From the NCBI RefSeq assembly GCF_900104145.1, contig NZ_FNLB01000006.1:4094501-4158500 (forward strand): 64,000 bases of DNA. The letters run 5' to 3'. This document shows, in pieces, positions 9,578-18,583 of this stretch (position 1 is its first letter; each line of letters opens with the position of its first letter). This DNA is from Pseudovibrio sp. Tun.PSC04-5.I4. Its GTDB lineage: Bacteria; Pseudomonadota; Alphaproteobacteria; Rhizobiales; Stappiaceae. The notes beneath the pieces are model-generated. The model made no database searches, was not told the DNA's origin, and saw only the letters and a program-made list of their open reading frames with translations. A program made the position numbers and the translations under genes.

Positions 9578-10528
9578 ATGCAAGTGGGTGGATTTCAGAA
9601 AAAACCTGTTGCGGTGTTGATAGCCGGACCGACGGCAAGCGGCAAGACAGCTCTTTCGTTAAGGCTGGCAAAAGAGCTGAATGCGTCTGTTGTGAACGCA
9701 GATTCCATGCAGATTTATCGTGACCTGCGAATTTTGAGTGCCCGGCCGAGTCTCGAAGAAGAATCGCAAGCCCCTCATTTATTGTTTGGTTGCATTGAAA
9801 GTGAGCGTCCTTACAGCGTGATGACATGGCTGGAGGACTTCGCGGAAATATTCAATTCTGCCAAAAATGAAGGACGTCCACTTGTCGTCGTCGGTGGGAC
9901 AGGTCTTTATTTCAAAGCAGCTTTGGAAGGGATTTCGCTGTTGCCGGATATTCCAGAGGATGTTCGTCGCTCCTGGCGGGAGTTTTCTCTTCATAATCCT
10001 ACCGAAACCTTGCATGAGGCGCTTCGTGAGCGTGACTCTGTGATGGCTGACCGACTAGAGCCGGCTGACACACAGCGCATTGTGCGTGCGCTTGAAGTGA
10101 TTGATGGGACAGGGCAATCGCTGGCTCATTGGCAAACTGAAAAAAGCACACCGATAATCAGCGCTGGTGAAGCGCTGCAGGTGGTTCTTGAGCCCGACCG
10201 GAAAGTCCTCCACGACCGAATTCAGCAACGGTTTGACATGATGATGGATCAGGGAGCCGTGGAAGAAGCGAGTAGTCTTTGGGCCAGGGGGATGGATCCA
10301 AACTTACAGGTCATGAAGGCCATCGGTGTGAAGCTGCTTGCAGAAGCGGAGTTGGGTAAGACGAGTCTTGAGTGGGCGATTGAAAGATCCAAGACTGAAA
10401 CGCGCCGTTATGCCAAAAGGCAGTGCACGTTCTTTCGTGGACAATTAGGGGGCTGGCCTCGCCTTGATCCTTTAAACTCTCATGAGATTGATGTTTTTGT
10501 TGAGAGGATTCGAGCGGCCTTCTTATAA
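9578..10528 (+). CDS. miaA: tRNA dimethylallyltransferase
   Basis: Adds the dimethylallyl group to A37 of tRNAs that read UNN codons. 316 residues from the ATG at 9578, with the P-loop GPTASGKT at 17-24, then NADSMQIYRDL and VVVGGTGLYFKA, both MiaA signatures. In-frame starts at 9539 and 9512 would overlap the divergent serB start; 9578 avoids this, though its ribosome site is weak, so the start is uncertain. Confidence 0.93.
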   Translation: MQVGGFQKKPVAVLIAGPTASGKTALSLRLAKELNASVVNADSMQIYRDLRILSARPSLEEESQAPHLLFGCIESERPYSVMTWLEDFAEIFNSAKNEGRPLVVVGGTGLYFKAALEGISLLPDIPEDVRRSWREFSLHNPTETLHEALRERDSVMADRLEPADTQRIVRALEVIDGTGQSLAHWQTEKSTPIISAGEALQVVLEPDRKVLHDRIQQRFDMMMDQGAVEEASSLWARGMDPNLQVMKAIGVKLLAEAELGKTSLEWAIERSKTETRRYAKRQCTFFRGQLGGWPRLDPLNSHEIDVFVERIRAAFL

Positions 10529-11155
10529 GGACATGTTTTGCTGCGCTTATTGATAACCGCAAATGCCTATTAAAAGAGGCGCCTAGATAATATTACCTGT
10601 GAAATTCAAGGTGACATCTCTTTCCGGTTTCCTTAAAGAGGTGCGCACGCTCAGCAGAGGCCGCTGAGCAAGTAAGACTTATTTCCAAGAATTTAAATAT
10701 GCGGCGGAGCTGAGGCTCCCAAGAGTTCTGGTTGGTGTGAGATTTCTCCACCGGTCAGTACTTATTTTAATCTATTGCTTTCAGAGAGGTCACCAATAGA
10801 TTACGCTAAGTCATTGTGAGGTCCTAGCTATCAGGGTTATGCGGTCCAATTGCGTTATGCACTCACCACAGTGTTGCCTTAATGAATGCAGTGTTCATGT
10901 GGTGGTTTGAAATAACTCACTGAATTTCAAGGGATTGCACAAAGTGGTTATTCCGACGCTTTTTAGACATATTCAAGTGCCACGAAGCACTCGGCTTTAA
11001 GTTTTACAGGTATTTATAAGCATAGTACATGCATTAAAATTAGCTGTTTTATGGAGAGGGTTTCTCCAGAATTGGACCGGTGTTTTTGGTCTTACGCGTT
11101 CGATCTACGATTTGGTGTTTGATCGTATGTGGCGTTTACAATGGAGGAAGCGAGC
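10529..11155. other. Long intergenic region with one strong hairpin
   Basis: Over 600 bp with no credible gene. A perfect 7-bp stem GCTCAGC (10649-10655) / GCTGAGC (10663-10669) with a 7-base loop is present, without a T-run, so it is not a standard terminator. Otherwise I see nothing recognisable. Confidence 0.5.
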
Positions 11156-11692
11156 GTGATACTCCCTATACTGGAAACGAAACGGCTCAAGGCCCGACTT
11201 TTCACCTCCGAAGATTTAACCGACCTGATAGGTCTTCACGGAAACCCGAGCGTTAACCGGTACCTTCAGCCCACCAATGTGGCTTGGGATGTGAAAACCG
11301 TGAAAGGTCGACTAACTGAGATTATTGAGGTTCAGGAATTGTTCGGCTTCAGCAAGTGGCATCTTTCTACTCACTCTGGCGAGTTTGTAGGACGGGCTGG
11401 CTTTTCGCTGTTTAAAGAAACCGCTGAGATCGAGATGGGATATACGCTTCACGAGCATTTTTGGAATAAAGGTCTTGGCAGTGAGATTGCACAGGCTCTA
11501 GTGGAGTGGTTTTTCGAGAACACCTACTATTCTCATCTGTTGGCGTTTGCCCACCCTGAAAACCATGCTTCAAAAGTGGTGATGAAGCGGGCAGGGTTTG
11601 AATTCCGTGAGACTCGATTAGTAGAAGGAATGCCCTGCGAATTTTATCAGGTCCTCAGTCCTAGCTGCCAAAAACTGGCTGTTCCTGCATAG
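11156..11692 (+). CDS. GNAT acetyltransferase, RimJ/RimL-like
   Basis: 178 residues. PILETKRLKARLF at the N-terminus, a GYTLHEHFWNKGLGSEIAQA acetyl-CoA loop and HPENHASKVVMKRAGF near the end are those of the Acetyltransf_3/RimJ group. The GTG at 11156 is preferred because GGAGGA lies six bases before it and the family starts a few residues before PILET; upstream in-frame starts are ATG 11141 and GTG 11129. Its 3' end overlaps the end of the convergent methyltransferase fragment by 32 bp. Confidence 0.8.
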   Translation: MILPILETKRLKARLFTSEDLTDLIGLHGNPSVNRYLQPTNVAWDVKTVKGRLTEIIEVQELFGFSKWHLSTHSGEFVGRAGFSLFKETAEIEMGYTLHEHFWNKGLGSEIAQALVEWFFENTYYSHLLAFAHPENHASKVVMKRAGFEFRETRLVEGMPCEFYQVLSPSCQKLAVPA

Positions 11693-12488
11693 GTGAGATT
11701 GTCTTATTCTCTGGCTGAGACGATAAAAAGTAGAGGTGGCAGGAGCTGTTTGGATCTTGCCAGCTTTTCTCTATATCGTATCGCGCTTCTCTGAAAAGTT
11801 TGAGGGCGTGGTCTTCGGGATACTTGTGTGAACTTTTCAATATGATGTGTTCATCGGGCAGTATTTCAAATTGACGGCCAGCGATGCTAATTGTCTGCAG
11901 ACACTGTGAGATATACGTCATTTCAATGGCATAGTCCGCCGGATTCCAGATAGCTGCATACTGAAAATTATCGATTTGAATATTGCCGTTCAACTCCTTG
12001 TTGATGCGGGTAATCAAGTTGTCGCAGAATGCTTTTCGTATTCCTTTGGGATCATTCTTATAGGCTTTCTGATGAGATTCAGGGTCTGACAATATATCCA
12101 GAGAGACAAGCAGACAGGCGTTCGGGCCTAGTGTTTTACGCGCGCACCGAAGGAACTCCGGGACTTGTTTTTGGGTAAAATTGCCTAGCGTTACACCGAA
12201 GAGGACGCCTAAGCGGTGTTTATGCGGCGGTAAGTGATTTAGATCTAAGATATTGAAAAAATTACCTAAAATCGGATTAATGTGAAATTCTGGATGCTCT
12301 TGCTTCAGTGTCGCTGATGCGGCGTTGAGAAATTGCTCACATATATCGATAGGGACGTAGCAGGTGAAGTTTGAGTTCTCTGAAAACAGGATCTGTGCTT
12401 TCTTGATGCTTCCAGCGCCGAATTCGATGAGGGCGCTGTCACTTCCCAAAAGACTTCCAATATCTTTTGCATGCGCTTTGATAAGGCC
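11661..12488 (-). pseudogene. EgtD-like methyltransferase, 3' part, separated by IS30 element
   Basis: This is the larger, C-terminal part (275 codons including stop) of a SAM-dependent methyltransferase of the EgtD (L-histidine N-alpha-methyltransferase-like) family. ALIEFGAGSIKKAQIL is the SAM-binding motif and the C-terminal segment ILPDEHIILKSSHKY followed by an aromatic-rich strand is typical of the family. The 5' part lies at 13561-13755. Joining the parts and keeping one copy of the 3-bp duplication gives an uninterrupted frame of 339 residues, close to family size, so the IS insertion is the only visible lesion. Natural role unknown; no egtB partner is nearby. Confidence 0.85.
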
Positions 12489-13560
12489 CGCGGATTCAAC
12501 TCGCCAGTGCAACTTTACCTACGGTATGTGATGTGAGGCAGCGATGCCCATGTGTCTCTCACCGTCTAATGTAAAGGAACACGAATGCGATCCTATCACC
12601 GCCTCACTGAGGGTCAGCGTAACCAAGTTTACGCCTTGAAGAAAGCCGGTTTGACCCAACGAACCATTGCGGACCAGATCGGTGTTGATAAATCGACGAT
12701 TTGCCGGGAGCTTCAGCGCAACAAAGGTCTTCGCGGATATCGTCCAAAGCAGGCCCATCGCCTGGCTTGTTTACGGCAGTCACAAATTCCGCGCACCCGT
12801 ATTTTGGATAGGATGTGGACTGGGATTGAAAAGATGATCCGCGAAGACTGGAGCCCTGAGCAGATCAGTGGTCACCTGAAAGATAATGATGAGCCAAGCG
12901 TCAGCCCCGAGTGGATTTACCAGCGTATCTATGCTGATAAGCGCAGAGGTGGCGATCTTCACAGCCGCCTGAGGTGTCAAAAGAAACGGCGCAAGCGCTA
13001 CGGCAGCATCGAGCGGCGTGGCCAGATCAAGAATAGGGTGTCCATTGAGAAACGCCCTGAAATTGTCGATCTGCGCAGCCGTATCGGAGATTGGGAAGCC
13101 GATACCGTGATCGGCAAACAGGGGCACTCAGTCCTTGTTACGCTTGTTGAGCGAAAGACACGCTTTAGCGTTGCCATCAAGGCCGCAAATAAAACAGCAC
13201 GGGCTGTCACGGATGTGATTTGTGCTAACCTGAAACCCTACCAGGACCGGGTTCTCACCTTGACTTACGACAATGGCAGAGAATTTGCCTACCATGAAGA
13301 GATCGCTCGCGAACTGACAGCCGAGGGGTTCTTCGCTCACCCCTATCACTCCTGGGAGCGGGGCCTCAACGAAAACACCAATGGTCTGATCCGGCAATAT
13401 ATCCCAAAAGGAAAAGACATCGATGATCTGAACGATGCAGAGGTTGCCCAGATTATGGAGAAGATAAATAGTAGGCCCAGAAAATGCCTTGGCTTTAAAA
13501 CGCCAAATCAGCTATTCCTTGGCCTTCACCATGCTGTTGCACTGGCGAGTTGAATCCGCG
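12489..13560 (+). mobile_element. Complete IS30-family insertion sequence (1072 bp)
   Basis: Perfect 25-bp terminal inverted repeats at 12489-12513 and 13536-13560, starting CGCGGATTCAAC, which resemble the ends of IS30 itself. The element is flanked by GCC at 12486-12488 and 13561-13563, a 3-bp target duplication. Element length and a single transposase gene fit the family. Perfect ends and intact transposase suggest a recent, possibly still mobile, copy. Confidence 0.93.
12585..13553 (+). CDS. IS30-family transposase
   Basis: 322 residues. The N-terminus (YHRLTEGQRNQVYALKKAGL) is the IS30 helix-turn-helix region; the catalytic DDE residues can be placed in DWEADTVIGK, TYDNGREF and NENTNGLIRQYIPKG, the last of these an IS30 hallmark. 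The stop codon lies inside the right inverted repeat. A purine-rich AAAGGAA precedes the ATG. Confidence 0.95.
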   Translation: MRSYHRLTEGQRNQVYALKKAGLTQRTIADQIGVDKSTICRELQRNKGLRGYRPKQAHRLACLRQSQIPRTRILDRMWTGIEKMIREDWSPEQISGHLKDNDEPSVSPEWIYQRIYADKRRGGDLHSRLRCQKKRRKRYGSIERRGQIKNRVSIEKRPEIVDLRSRIGDWEADTVIGKQGHSVLVTLVERKTRFSVAIKAANKTARAVTDVICANLKPYQDRVLTLTYDNGREFAYHEEIARELTAEGFFAHPYHSWERGLNENTNGLIRQYIPKGKDIDDLNDAEVAQIMEKINSRPRKCLGFKTPNQLFLGLHHAVALAS

Positions 13561-13755
13561 GCCAATTTCTGAGCGAGTAATGTAATAATTGGGGAGGTTT
13601 GTTACTTGTTCGAAGAGTTCTGAGCCTGCGTTATCATACATGTAATGACTTGGGAGGCGCTTGGGCCTTTGTTCAAGACATTGGAATACTTCAGCTTTGA
13701 AACGTTCGCTTTCCTCTGAGAAGATCTGGAGTTGGCTCTTCTTGGCAGATTGCAT
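13561..13755 (-). pseudogene. EgtD-like methyltransferase, 5' part
   Basis: 65 codons from an ATG at 13755 down to the IS30 junction. It contains RPKRLPSHYMYDNAGSELFE and LPNYYITRSEIG, the N-terminal signature of EgtD-family methyltransferases (compare the usual YDERGSxLFE and LPEYYxTRTE). In the present arrangement the frame runs on into the IS for 21 more codons and stops, so the product would lack the SAM-binding domain. Confidence 0.85.
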
Positions 13756-13947
13756 CGGGACGCCTATCTTCGAATAGTGACGGGTTATATCTATCGAAGA
13801 AGTAAAAAAATATCTGTTCGGTGGGCTGAGGGATTTAATGCACTTTGTATTTAATAGGGTGTTGGCGTCATCAGGCTAGTTCATTGTTTTAGCTTTGATT
13901 TTTGATGAGAGACTGGTTTCTCGGGGATATGCCTTTGAGACGGGATA

Positions 13948-13980
13948 ACAAAAACGCGGACCAATGACCCGCGTTTTGTT
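13948..13980. terminator. leuA terminator
   Basis: AAAACGCGG (13951-13959) pairs with CCGCGTTTT (13968-13976) around a short loop; read on the minus strand it follows the leuA stop by about 25 bases and ends in a T-run. Confidence 0.75.
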
Positions 13981-13999
13981 GTCTCTATTCTGTCGTGGT

Positions 14000-15556
14000 T
14001 TAAACTGTGATTGCGTCTTCTACATTGACTTGACGTTGGCGCCGGATTGTCAGCTTGTTCAATGCGGAGACGTAAGCGCGGGCAGAAGCGACCAGTGTAT
14101 CTGTGTCAGCACCTTTACCCGTAGAAATCTTGCCATTGTCTTCCAAACGAACGGACACTTCAGCCTGCGCATCGGTGCCTTCAGTCACTGCATGTACTTG
14201 ATACAATGACATGTTTGCATCATGCGGCCAAATTGCCTTGATGGCGTTAAAGGTCGCATCAACAGGTCCGTCCCCCGTAGCTTCGCGGGTTTCATGCTTG
14301 CCGTTGACATCCATGGTCAGGATTGCCTTCTGCGGGCCGCCTGTACCAGCGATGACGGTCAATGCGATAACTTTGACGGTTTCGCTTTCGATGGTGATCT
14401 GATCTTCCACCAGAGCTTCAATGTCTTCGTCGTAAACGTTTTTCTTGCGATCTGCCAAGTCTTTAAAGCGGCGGAATGCATCCTGCAAAGCATTGTCGCC
14501 CAGCTCATAACCGAGCTCAGACAACTTGTCTTTGAAGGCATGACGGCCAGAGTGTTTGCCCATGACCAAGGAAGTTGCACGAACTCCTACGTCTTCCGGG
14601 CGCATGATTTCGTAGGTTTCAGCGTGCTTCAGCATGCCATCCTGATGGATGCCGCTTTCGTGTGCGAACGCGTTCTTACCGACGATGGCTTTGTTGTACT
14701 GGACCGGGAAAGAGGAGACTGCAGAAACCAGCTTGGAAGCGCGGGTCAGGTAGCTCGGATCGATTGTACACTCGTATGGCAGTACATCGCCGCGGGTCCG
14801 CACAGCCATGACGATTTCTTCCAGAGCTGCATTGCCTGCTCGTTCGCCTAAGCCATTGATTGTACACTCAATCTGACGAGCGCCACCAGCAACACCTGCC
14901 AAAGAGTTTGCAACAGCCAAACCCAAATCGTTGTGACAGTGGGCCGAGAATACTGCTTTATCTGAGTTTGGAACGTTTGCGATAACCTGTTCAAACATCA
15001 TCTGATATTCAGCTGGGGTCGCGTAACCTACTGTATCAGGCAGGTTGATGGTCGTTGCGCCTGCGGAGATTGCAGCTTCAACACAGCGGCTCAGGTATTC
15101 GATGGATGTCCGGGTTGCATCCATTGCGGACCATTCAATGTCATCGATCAGGTTACGGGCCTGAGCAACTGTTTTTGAAATGATCTCAAGTACCTCTTCC
15201 TCGCTCTTATTCATCTGATATTGCAGATGAATTGGAGAGGTGGATACAAATGTATGGATGCGGCCTTGATTGGCGAATTTGACTGCTTCACCAGCGCGTT
15301 CGATATCCCCCGGGATAGCGCGGGCCAAGCCTGCTATGACGGAGTTTTTGGAGCGTTTCGCAATTTCGCTAACTGCTTCGAAATCGCCAACTGAGGCGAT
15401 CGGGAAACCTGCTTCGATGATGTTGACGCCCATTGTGTCAAGCAACTCAGCAACTTGCAGTTTTTCTTCCAATGTCATGGAAGCGCCGGGAGATTGCTCT
15501 CCGTCACGCAAGGTGGTGTCAAAAATGACAACTTGGTCTTTGGCTGGTGCGGTCAT
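14000..15556 (-). CDS. leuA: 2-isopropylmalate synthase
   Basis: First committed step of leucine synthesis: condenses acetyl-CoA with 2-oxoisovalerate. 518 residues with the catalytic FDTTLRDGEQSPGASM near residue 12, HCHNDLGLAVANSLAG for metal binding (HxH), and a C-terminal leucine-sensing regulatory domain of about 120 residues. An AAGGG box lies eight bases before the start. A leucine-rich leader peptide and a large inverted repeat lie 50-180 bases upstream, implying control by attenuation. Confidence 0.97.
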   Translation of the reverse strand: MTAPAKDQVVIFDTTLRDGEQSPGASMTLEEKLQVAELLDTMGVNIIEAGFPIASVGDFEAVSEIAKRSKNSVIAGLARAIPGDIERAGEAVKFANQGRIHTFVSTSPIHLQYQMNKSEEEVLEIISKTVAQARNLIDDIEWSAMDATRTSIEYLSRCVEAAISAGATTINLPDTVGYATPAEYQMMFEQVIANVPNSDKAVFSAHCHNDLGLAVANSLAGVAGGARQIECTINGLGERAGNAALEEIVMAVRTRGDVLPYECTIDPSYLTRASKLVSAVSSFPVQYNKAIVGKNAFAHESGIHQDGMLKHAETYEIMRPEDVGVRATSLVMGKHSGRHAFKDKLSELGYELGDNALQDAFRRFKDLADRKKNVYDEDIEALVEDQITIESETVKVIALTVIAGTGGPQKAILTMDVNGKHETREATGDGPVDATFNAIKAIWPHDANMSLYQVHAVTEGTDAQAEVSVRLEDNGKISTGKGADTDTLVASARAYVSALNKLTIRRQRQVNVEDAITV

Positions 15557-15607
15557 TGGTGGTGCCCTTAATTTGCCCCGGTAGCCCGTTTGTCCTGACT
15601 GGCGCTG

Positions 15608-15647
15608 GGGGATCTTCCTTCTTTCTCAGATGTTTAGTGTGATCCCC
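15608..15647 (-). promoter_or_regulatory. Inverted repeat in the leuA leader
   Basis: On the leuA transcript GGGGATC (complement of 15641-15647) can pair with GATCCCC (complement of 15608-15614); the stem can be extended outward by CTGGGCGC against GCGCCAG. The GGGGATC arm also resembles a partner for CCCCTA at the end of the leader peptide, so alternative foldings are possible. I see no U-run after the stem, so the exact mechanism is unclear. Confidence 0.55.
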
Positions 15648-15680
15648 TAAGTGTGCGCCCAGATACGGGGCCGCCGACGC

Positions 15681-15737
15681 CTAGGGGCATCTAAGTAGAA
15701 GGAGGGTACGCAGGAGGAGGCCGCCATGCTGGTGCAT
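15681..15737 (-). CDS. leuL: leuA leader peptide
   Basis: Eighteen-codon frame encoding MHQHGGLLLRTLLLLRCP, stopping at TAG, 125 bases before leuA. Seven of 18 codons are leucine (CTC CTC CTG, then CTC CTT CTA CTT), the classic composition of an attenuator peptide: with scarce leucyl-tRNA the ribosome stalls here and changes the downstream fold. The peptide is too short for standard gene finding. Its function is inferred from composition and position. Confidence 0.85.
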   Translation of the reverse strand: MHQHGGLLLRTLLLLRCP

Positions 15738-16083
15738 GGTGCTGGTTTCATTCAGATTGTCGCGGTTCGCGATCATTATCTGTCAGCTGCCTTCTTGTCG
15801 CTGCGGCTTGAAATCAAGTATTCGGATGCTCTGTGACCAGAATATTACCTTGATACTATTAGCCAAATCTTGTTTAGGTGTTCGCGAGTTCATCTCGTTT
15901 TTGCCAAATCTGTAATTTTCCTAGCGGATATAGGATGTAAACGCAAGAATTTTACTCAAAGCAGGGCCTCAGATTACTCAAAAGTATATGAGGGTTGCGC
16001 TGAGGTAATCTCAATATTCGTGCGATCACGCCTTTGACCACGCTGTGGCAGAGGGGATAAATGCCTCCCCTGCGTCAATTCTC
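15738..16083. other. Intergenic region upstream of leuA leader
   Basis: About 345 bp between the leuA leader and the PhzF-like gene, expected to carry the leuA promoter. No gene or strong structure was recognised. Confidence 0.4.
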
Positions 16084-16998
16084 TTAATAATTCAACTCAC
16101 CACGCGCGAGGATAACTGATTGCCCACCGATGCGGTGCGTTCGGATGGCCCCACCTTGTATCTCCATCTCCAGCGATATGAAGGAGGGACGGCCCATCTC
16201 AAAACCTTGCTCGATTTTGTGGGTGTGGGTTCCATCCAATGGTTGGTCGAATTCTGCGATAACGCCGGCAAAGGCTGCAACCGCGGATCCGGTTGCTGCG
16301 TCTTCACGGGGGATGCCGCCATCGAAATACACCATGCGGGCGTGGAAGGCGCTGTCCATATGGATGGTCTGCCGGCAATAGGCAAAGGCGTTGTTGTGGG
16401 GGATAGCGCTGAAGGCTTCATCCCAATACTTTTGCACGGGCTGAATGCGCTTCATAGCGTCCATGTCTGCCACTGGTACAAATGCGAAGGGAATACCTGA
16501 ATCCATGGAGATAGGACGATGGTTTTCAAATGTAATTTCATTTGGTTCCAGCGAGAGAGCTGCGGCAATGACGTCTTTGTCTCCCAGTTTCTGCCCGCGC
16601 TCTGGCAGTTTTGGTACGTCAAACTCAGCGGAGGTTGCCTGGCCATTTTGGATGGCCACGGCGCAACGGATGAGGCCGATTTTTTCTTCCAGCAAAACCA
16701 GCGCATCCATATCGTTATGAGGCGCGCCAAACCGGTTTTCGGCCAGCAATATGGCTGTGCCTACGGTTGGATGTCCGGCAAATGGCAGTTCCATGGCAGG
16801 TGTAAATATGCGAATGGCAGCGTTATGCGCTGGGTTTTGCGGAGGGAAGACGAAGACGGTTTCTGAGAGATTAAATTCCCCGGTGATTGCCTGCATTTCG
16901 GCGTCAGATAAGCCTTCTGCATTCAACACTACCGCGAGCGGGTTTCCTGCCAGCGCCTTATTGGTGAAAACGTCGAGCAGGGCATAAGGTCTGGCCAT
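16084..16998 (-). CDS. PhzF-family isomerase/epimerase-like protein
   Basis: 304 residues from the ATG at 16998 (a TTG at 17010 is also in frame). YALLDVFTNKALAGNPLAVV at the N-terminus, NLSETVFVFPP containing the conserved catalytic glutamate, FTPAMELPFAGHPTVG, and DAATGSAVAAFAG in the second half are the hallmark motifs of the two-fold PhzF fold. Most such proteins outside phenazine clusters have unknown substrates; nothing nearby suggests phenazine synthesis. Confidence 0.9.
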   Translation of the reverse strand: MARPYALLDVFTNKALAGNPLAVVLNAEGLSDAEMQAITGEFNLSETVFVFPPQNPAHNAAIRIFTPAMELPFAGHPTVGTAILLAENRFGAPHNDMDALVLLEEKIGLIRCAVAIQNGQATSAEFDVPKLPERGQKLGDKDVIAAALSLEPNEITFENHRPISMDSGIPFAFVPVADMDAMKRIQPVQKYWDEAFSAIPHNNAFAYCRQTIHMDSAFHARMVYFDGGIPREDAATGSAVAAFAGVIAEFDQPLDGTHTHKIEQGFEMGRPSFISLEMEIQGGAIRTHRIGGQSVILARGELNY

Positions 16999-17134
16999 GG
17001 TGAAGTCCAACTATCTCAATGTGTTTTCGGGCTGAGGGGAAAAATCCACTCGCCAATCTGATGAAAAATGTAAGCAGAGCATTACTCAAGATTGTTTTAG
17101 CTGTAATTACAAGCCTGCTTTTAGGGAAAGCCCG

Positions 17135-18289
17135 TTAATTCAACACATGTTCAGCGAGCCTCCGTGCGTGAGGAGGGACATTATGTGCGTCCAAGTTCGA
17201 AAGAGTTTTAACGATAACCACTTCATCCAACTCAGGTTTTTCTTGGTTTGCGTTGAAATGTAAGATTTTTGCAAGGATTTGCTCTGCGGTGAGAGGTAAT
17301 GTGAGAACTCGGGCTATGGCAAGGCGAGGGCCGTCTTCAACAGCGATCAACTCACCGAGGTCTCCATCGCTGTGTTTGAAGCCGGTTTCTTCCTCCAGCT
17401 CGCGGGCAATGGACCCATGAATGTCCACCAAGCCCGTTTCGGTGATATCATTGAGATCCAGATTGCCGCCGGGAGGATAAACCTGACCTGCCGTTGCTGT
17501 GTTGCTGGCCATCTTGCCAAACACGAGGTGCCCTTCGCTGGAGCGCAGGATTGTGCACCCGAAAAGGTTTTTGGCCTTGCGATCTGGAAATCCCCAATCT
17601 CTCCACGCCAGAAATGCGGAGTAGTTGGTTTCTACGAGTGACCCAACTAAATGTTGGGCCTCAAATGTGTAGTGATACAAAGAGAGGACACGGCCATCCC
17701 AAAGGTCTGGATTGCTCTGCGTGAGGGTCTGCCAGTGGTCTTGTATGGCGGTTTCGTTTTTTACCGCGAAATCCCAAGTGGTGTTTGTATTGAGCTTGAG
17801 ATTGATGGATGAGATCTGCCGAATTTTCGGTGTCAGGTCCTTTTCCATAAAACGAATGTCACCGGCATTCTTAAAGGCGCTAGGGCGTTCGCTTGTGACT
17901 GAATACTTATGGCGTTCGTAGAAGGGCACTGCATTGGCATCTGATTCCAAACGCAGGTGATTGCAGTTCATGCGCTTTGCCAGTTCCTCCGCACCTTCTA
18001 GCAGCCAAGCTCCATAGCCTTTGCCGTGGGCTTGCGGCAACACAAACAAACAATCCAGTAGCGCAATGCCATTGCCCTCATTCACGACCCGTACAAACCC
18101 AAGGGGCGTTGTGTTTTCCGTGATGGTGAGGATTTTGTCCTCCTCAATCATTTGAGGTGTAATTTTCCAATGCTCACAAAACAGCTCCATATCCTTAGGG
18201 TCATATCCCCAGTGACCTTTTGCCTTATGCATTATGTGAGTGAGCACAGCTGCTTGGCTCGTTTTCGCTGGCCGCATTTGGCAAAGCAT
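17135..18289 (-). CDS. GNAT acetyltransferase fused to Nudix hydrolase
   Basis: 384 residues in two domains. Residues about 1-150 are a GNAT domain (FVLPQAHGKGYGAWLL is the acetyl-CoA loop; VPFYERHKYSV the C-terminal strand). Residues about 165-384 are a Nudix-like domain with GGNLDLNDITETG followed by SIARELEEETGF; the REL-EEETG core is kept but the spacing to the preceding glycines is longer than the canonical 23-residue box. Frame is continuous across the join, so this is a true fusion. Substrates unknown. Confidence 0.8.
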   Translation of the reverse strand: MLCQMRPAKTSQAAVLTHIMHKAKGHWGYDPKDMELFCEHWKITPQMIEEDKILTITENTTPLGFVRVVNEGNGIALLDCLFVLPQAHGKGYGAWLLEGAEELAKRMNCNHLRLESDANAVPFYERHKYSVTSERPSAFKNAGDIRFMEKDLTPKIRQISSINLKLNTNTTWDFAVKNETAIQDHWQTLTQSNPDLWDGRVLSLYHYTFEAQHLVGSLVETNYSAFLAWRDWGFPDRKAKNLFGCTILRSSEGHLVFGKMASNTATAGQVYPPGGNLDLNDITETGLVDIHGSIARELEEETGFKHSDGDLGELIAVEDGPRLAIARVLTLPLTAEQILAKILHFNANQEKPELDEVVIVKTLSNLDAHNVPPHARRLAEHVLN

Positions 18290-18583
18290 TACCTATAATT
18301 CCTTTTTGCAACTCAGAGTAGATGTAGCTTCGTCGCCAATTCATCACGGCGCCGAGAGAAGAAATACTCTGATTAAACCTAGACCAATTAAATGGCCCAA
18401 AAGAGGAAATGGTTTCAAGTGACCAACGCAATTTGAAGGATACACAACCTGAAGAGATTAACGATTAACTCTTTGCATGAGGTTTGTTGGCTGACAAGGG
18501 CTCGCAGGACCATACGACCTGTTTGGCGTAGCTGCATGGCGCGTGCTTTGTGACCCGTGACGATCGCGACTGAGAAGGTGCTC

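Noticed and set aside
12489..12513. A 6-bp CCGCGG palindrome taken as the IS target duplication
   Set aside because: Extending the inverted repeats to include CGCG gives 25-bp perfect ends and a 3-bp GCC duplication, and only this choice restores the methyltransferase frame with family spacing.
14222..14851. A 209-codon plus-strand frame opposite leuA
   Set aside because: Shadow frame; leuA has all catalytic motifs on the other strand.
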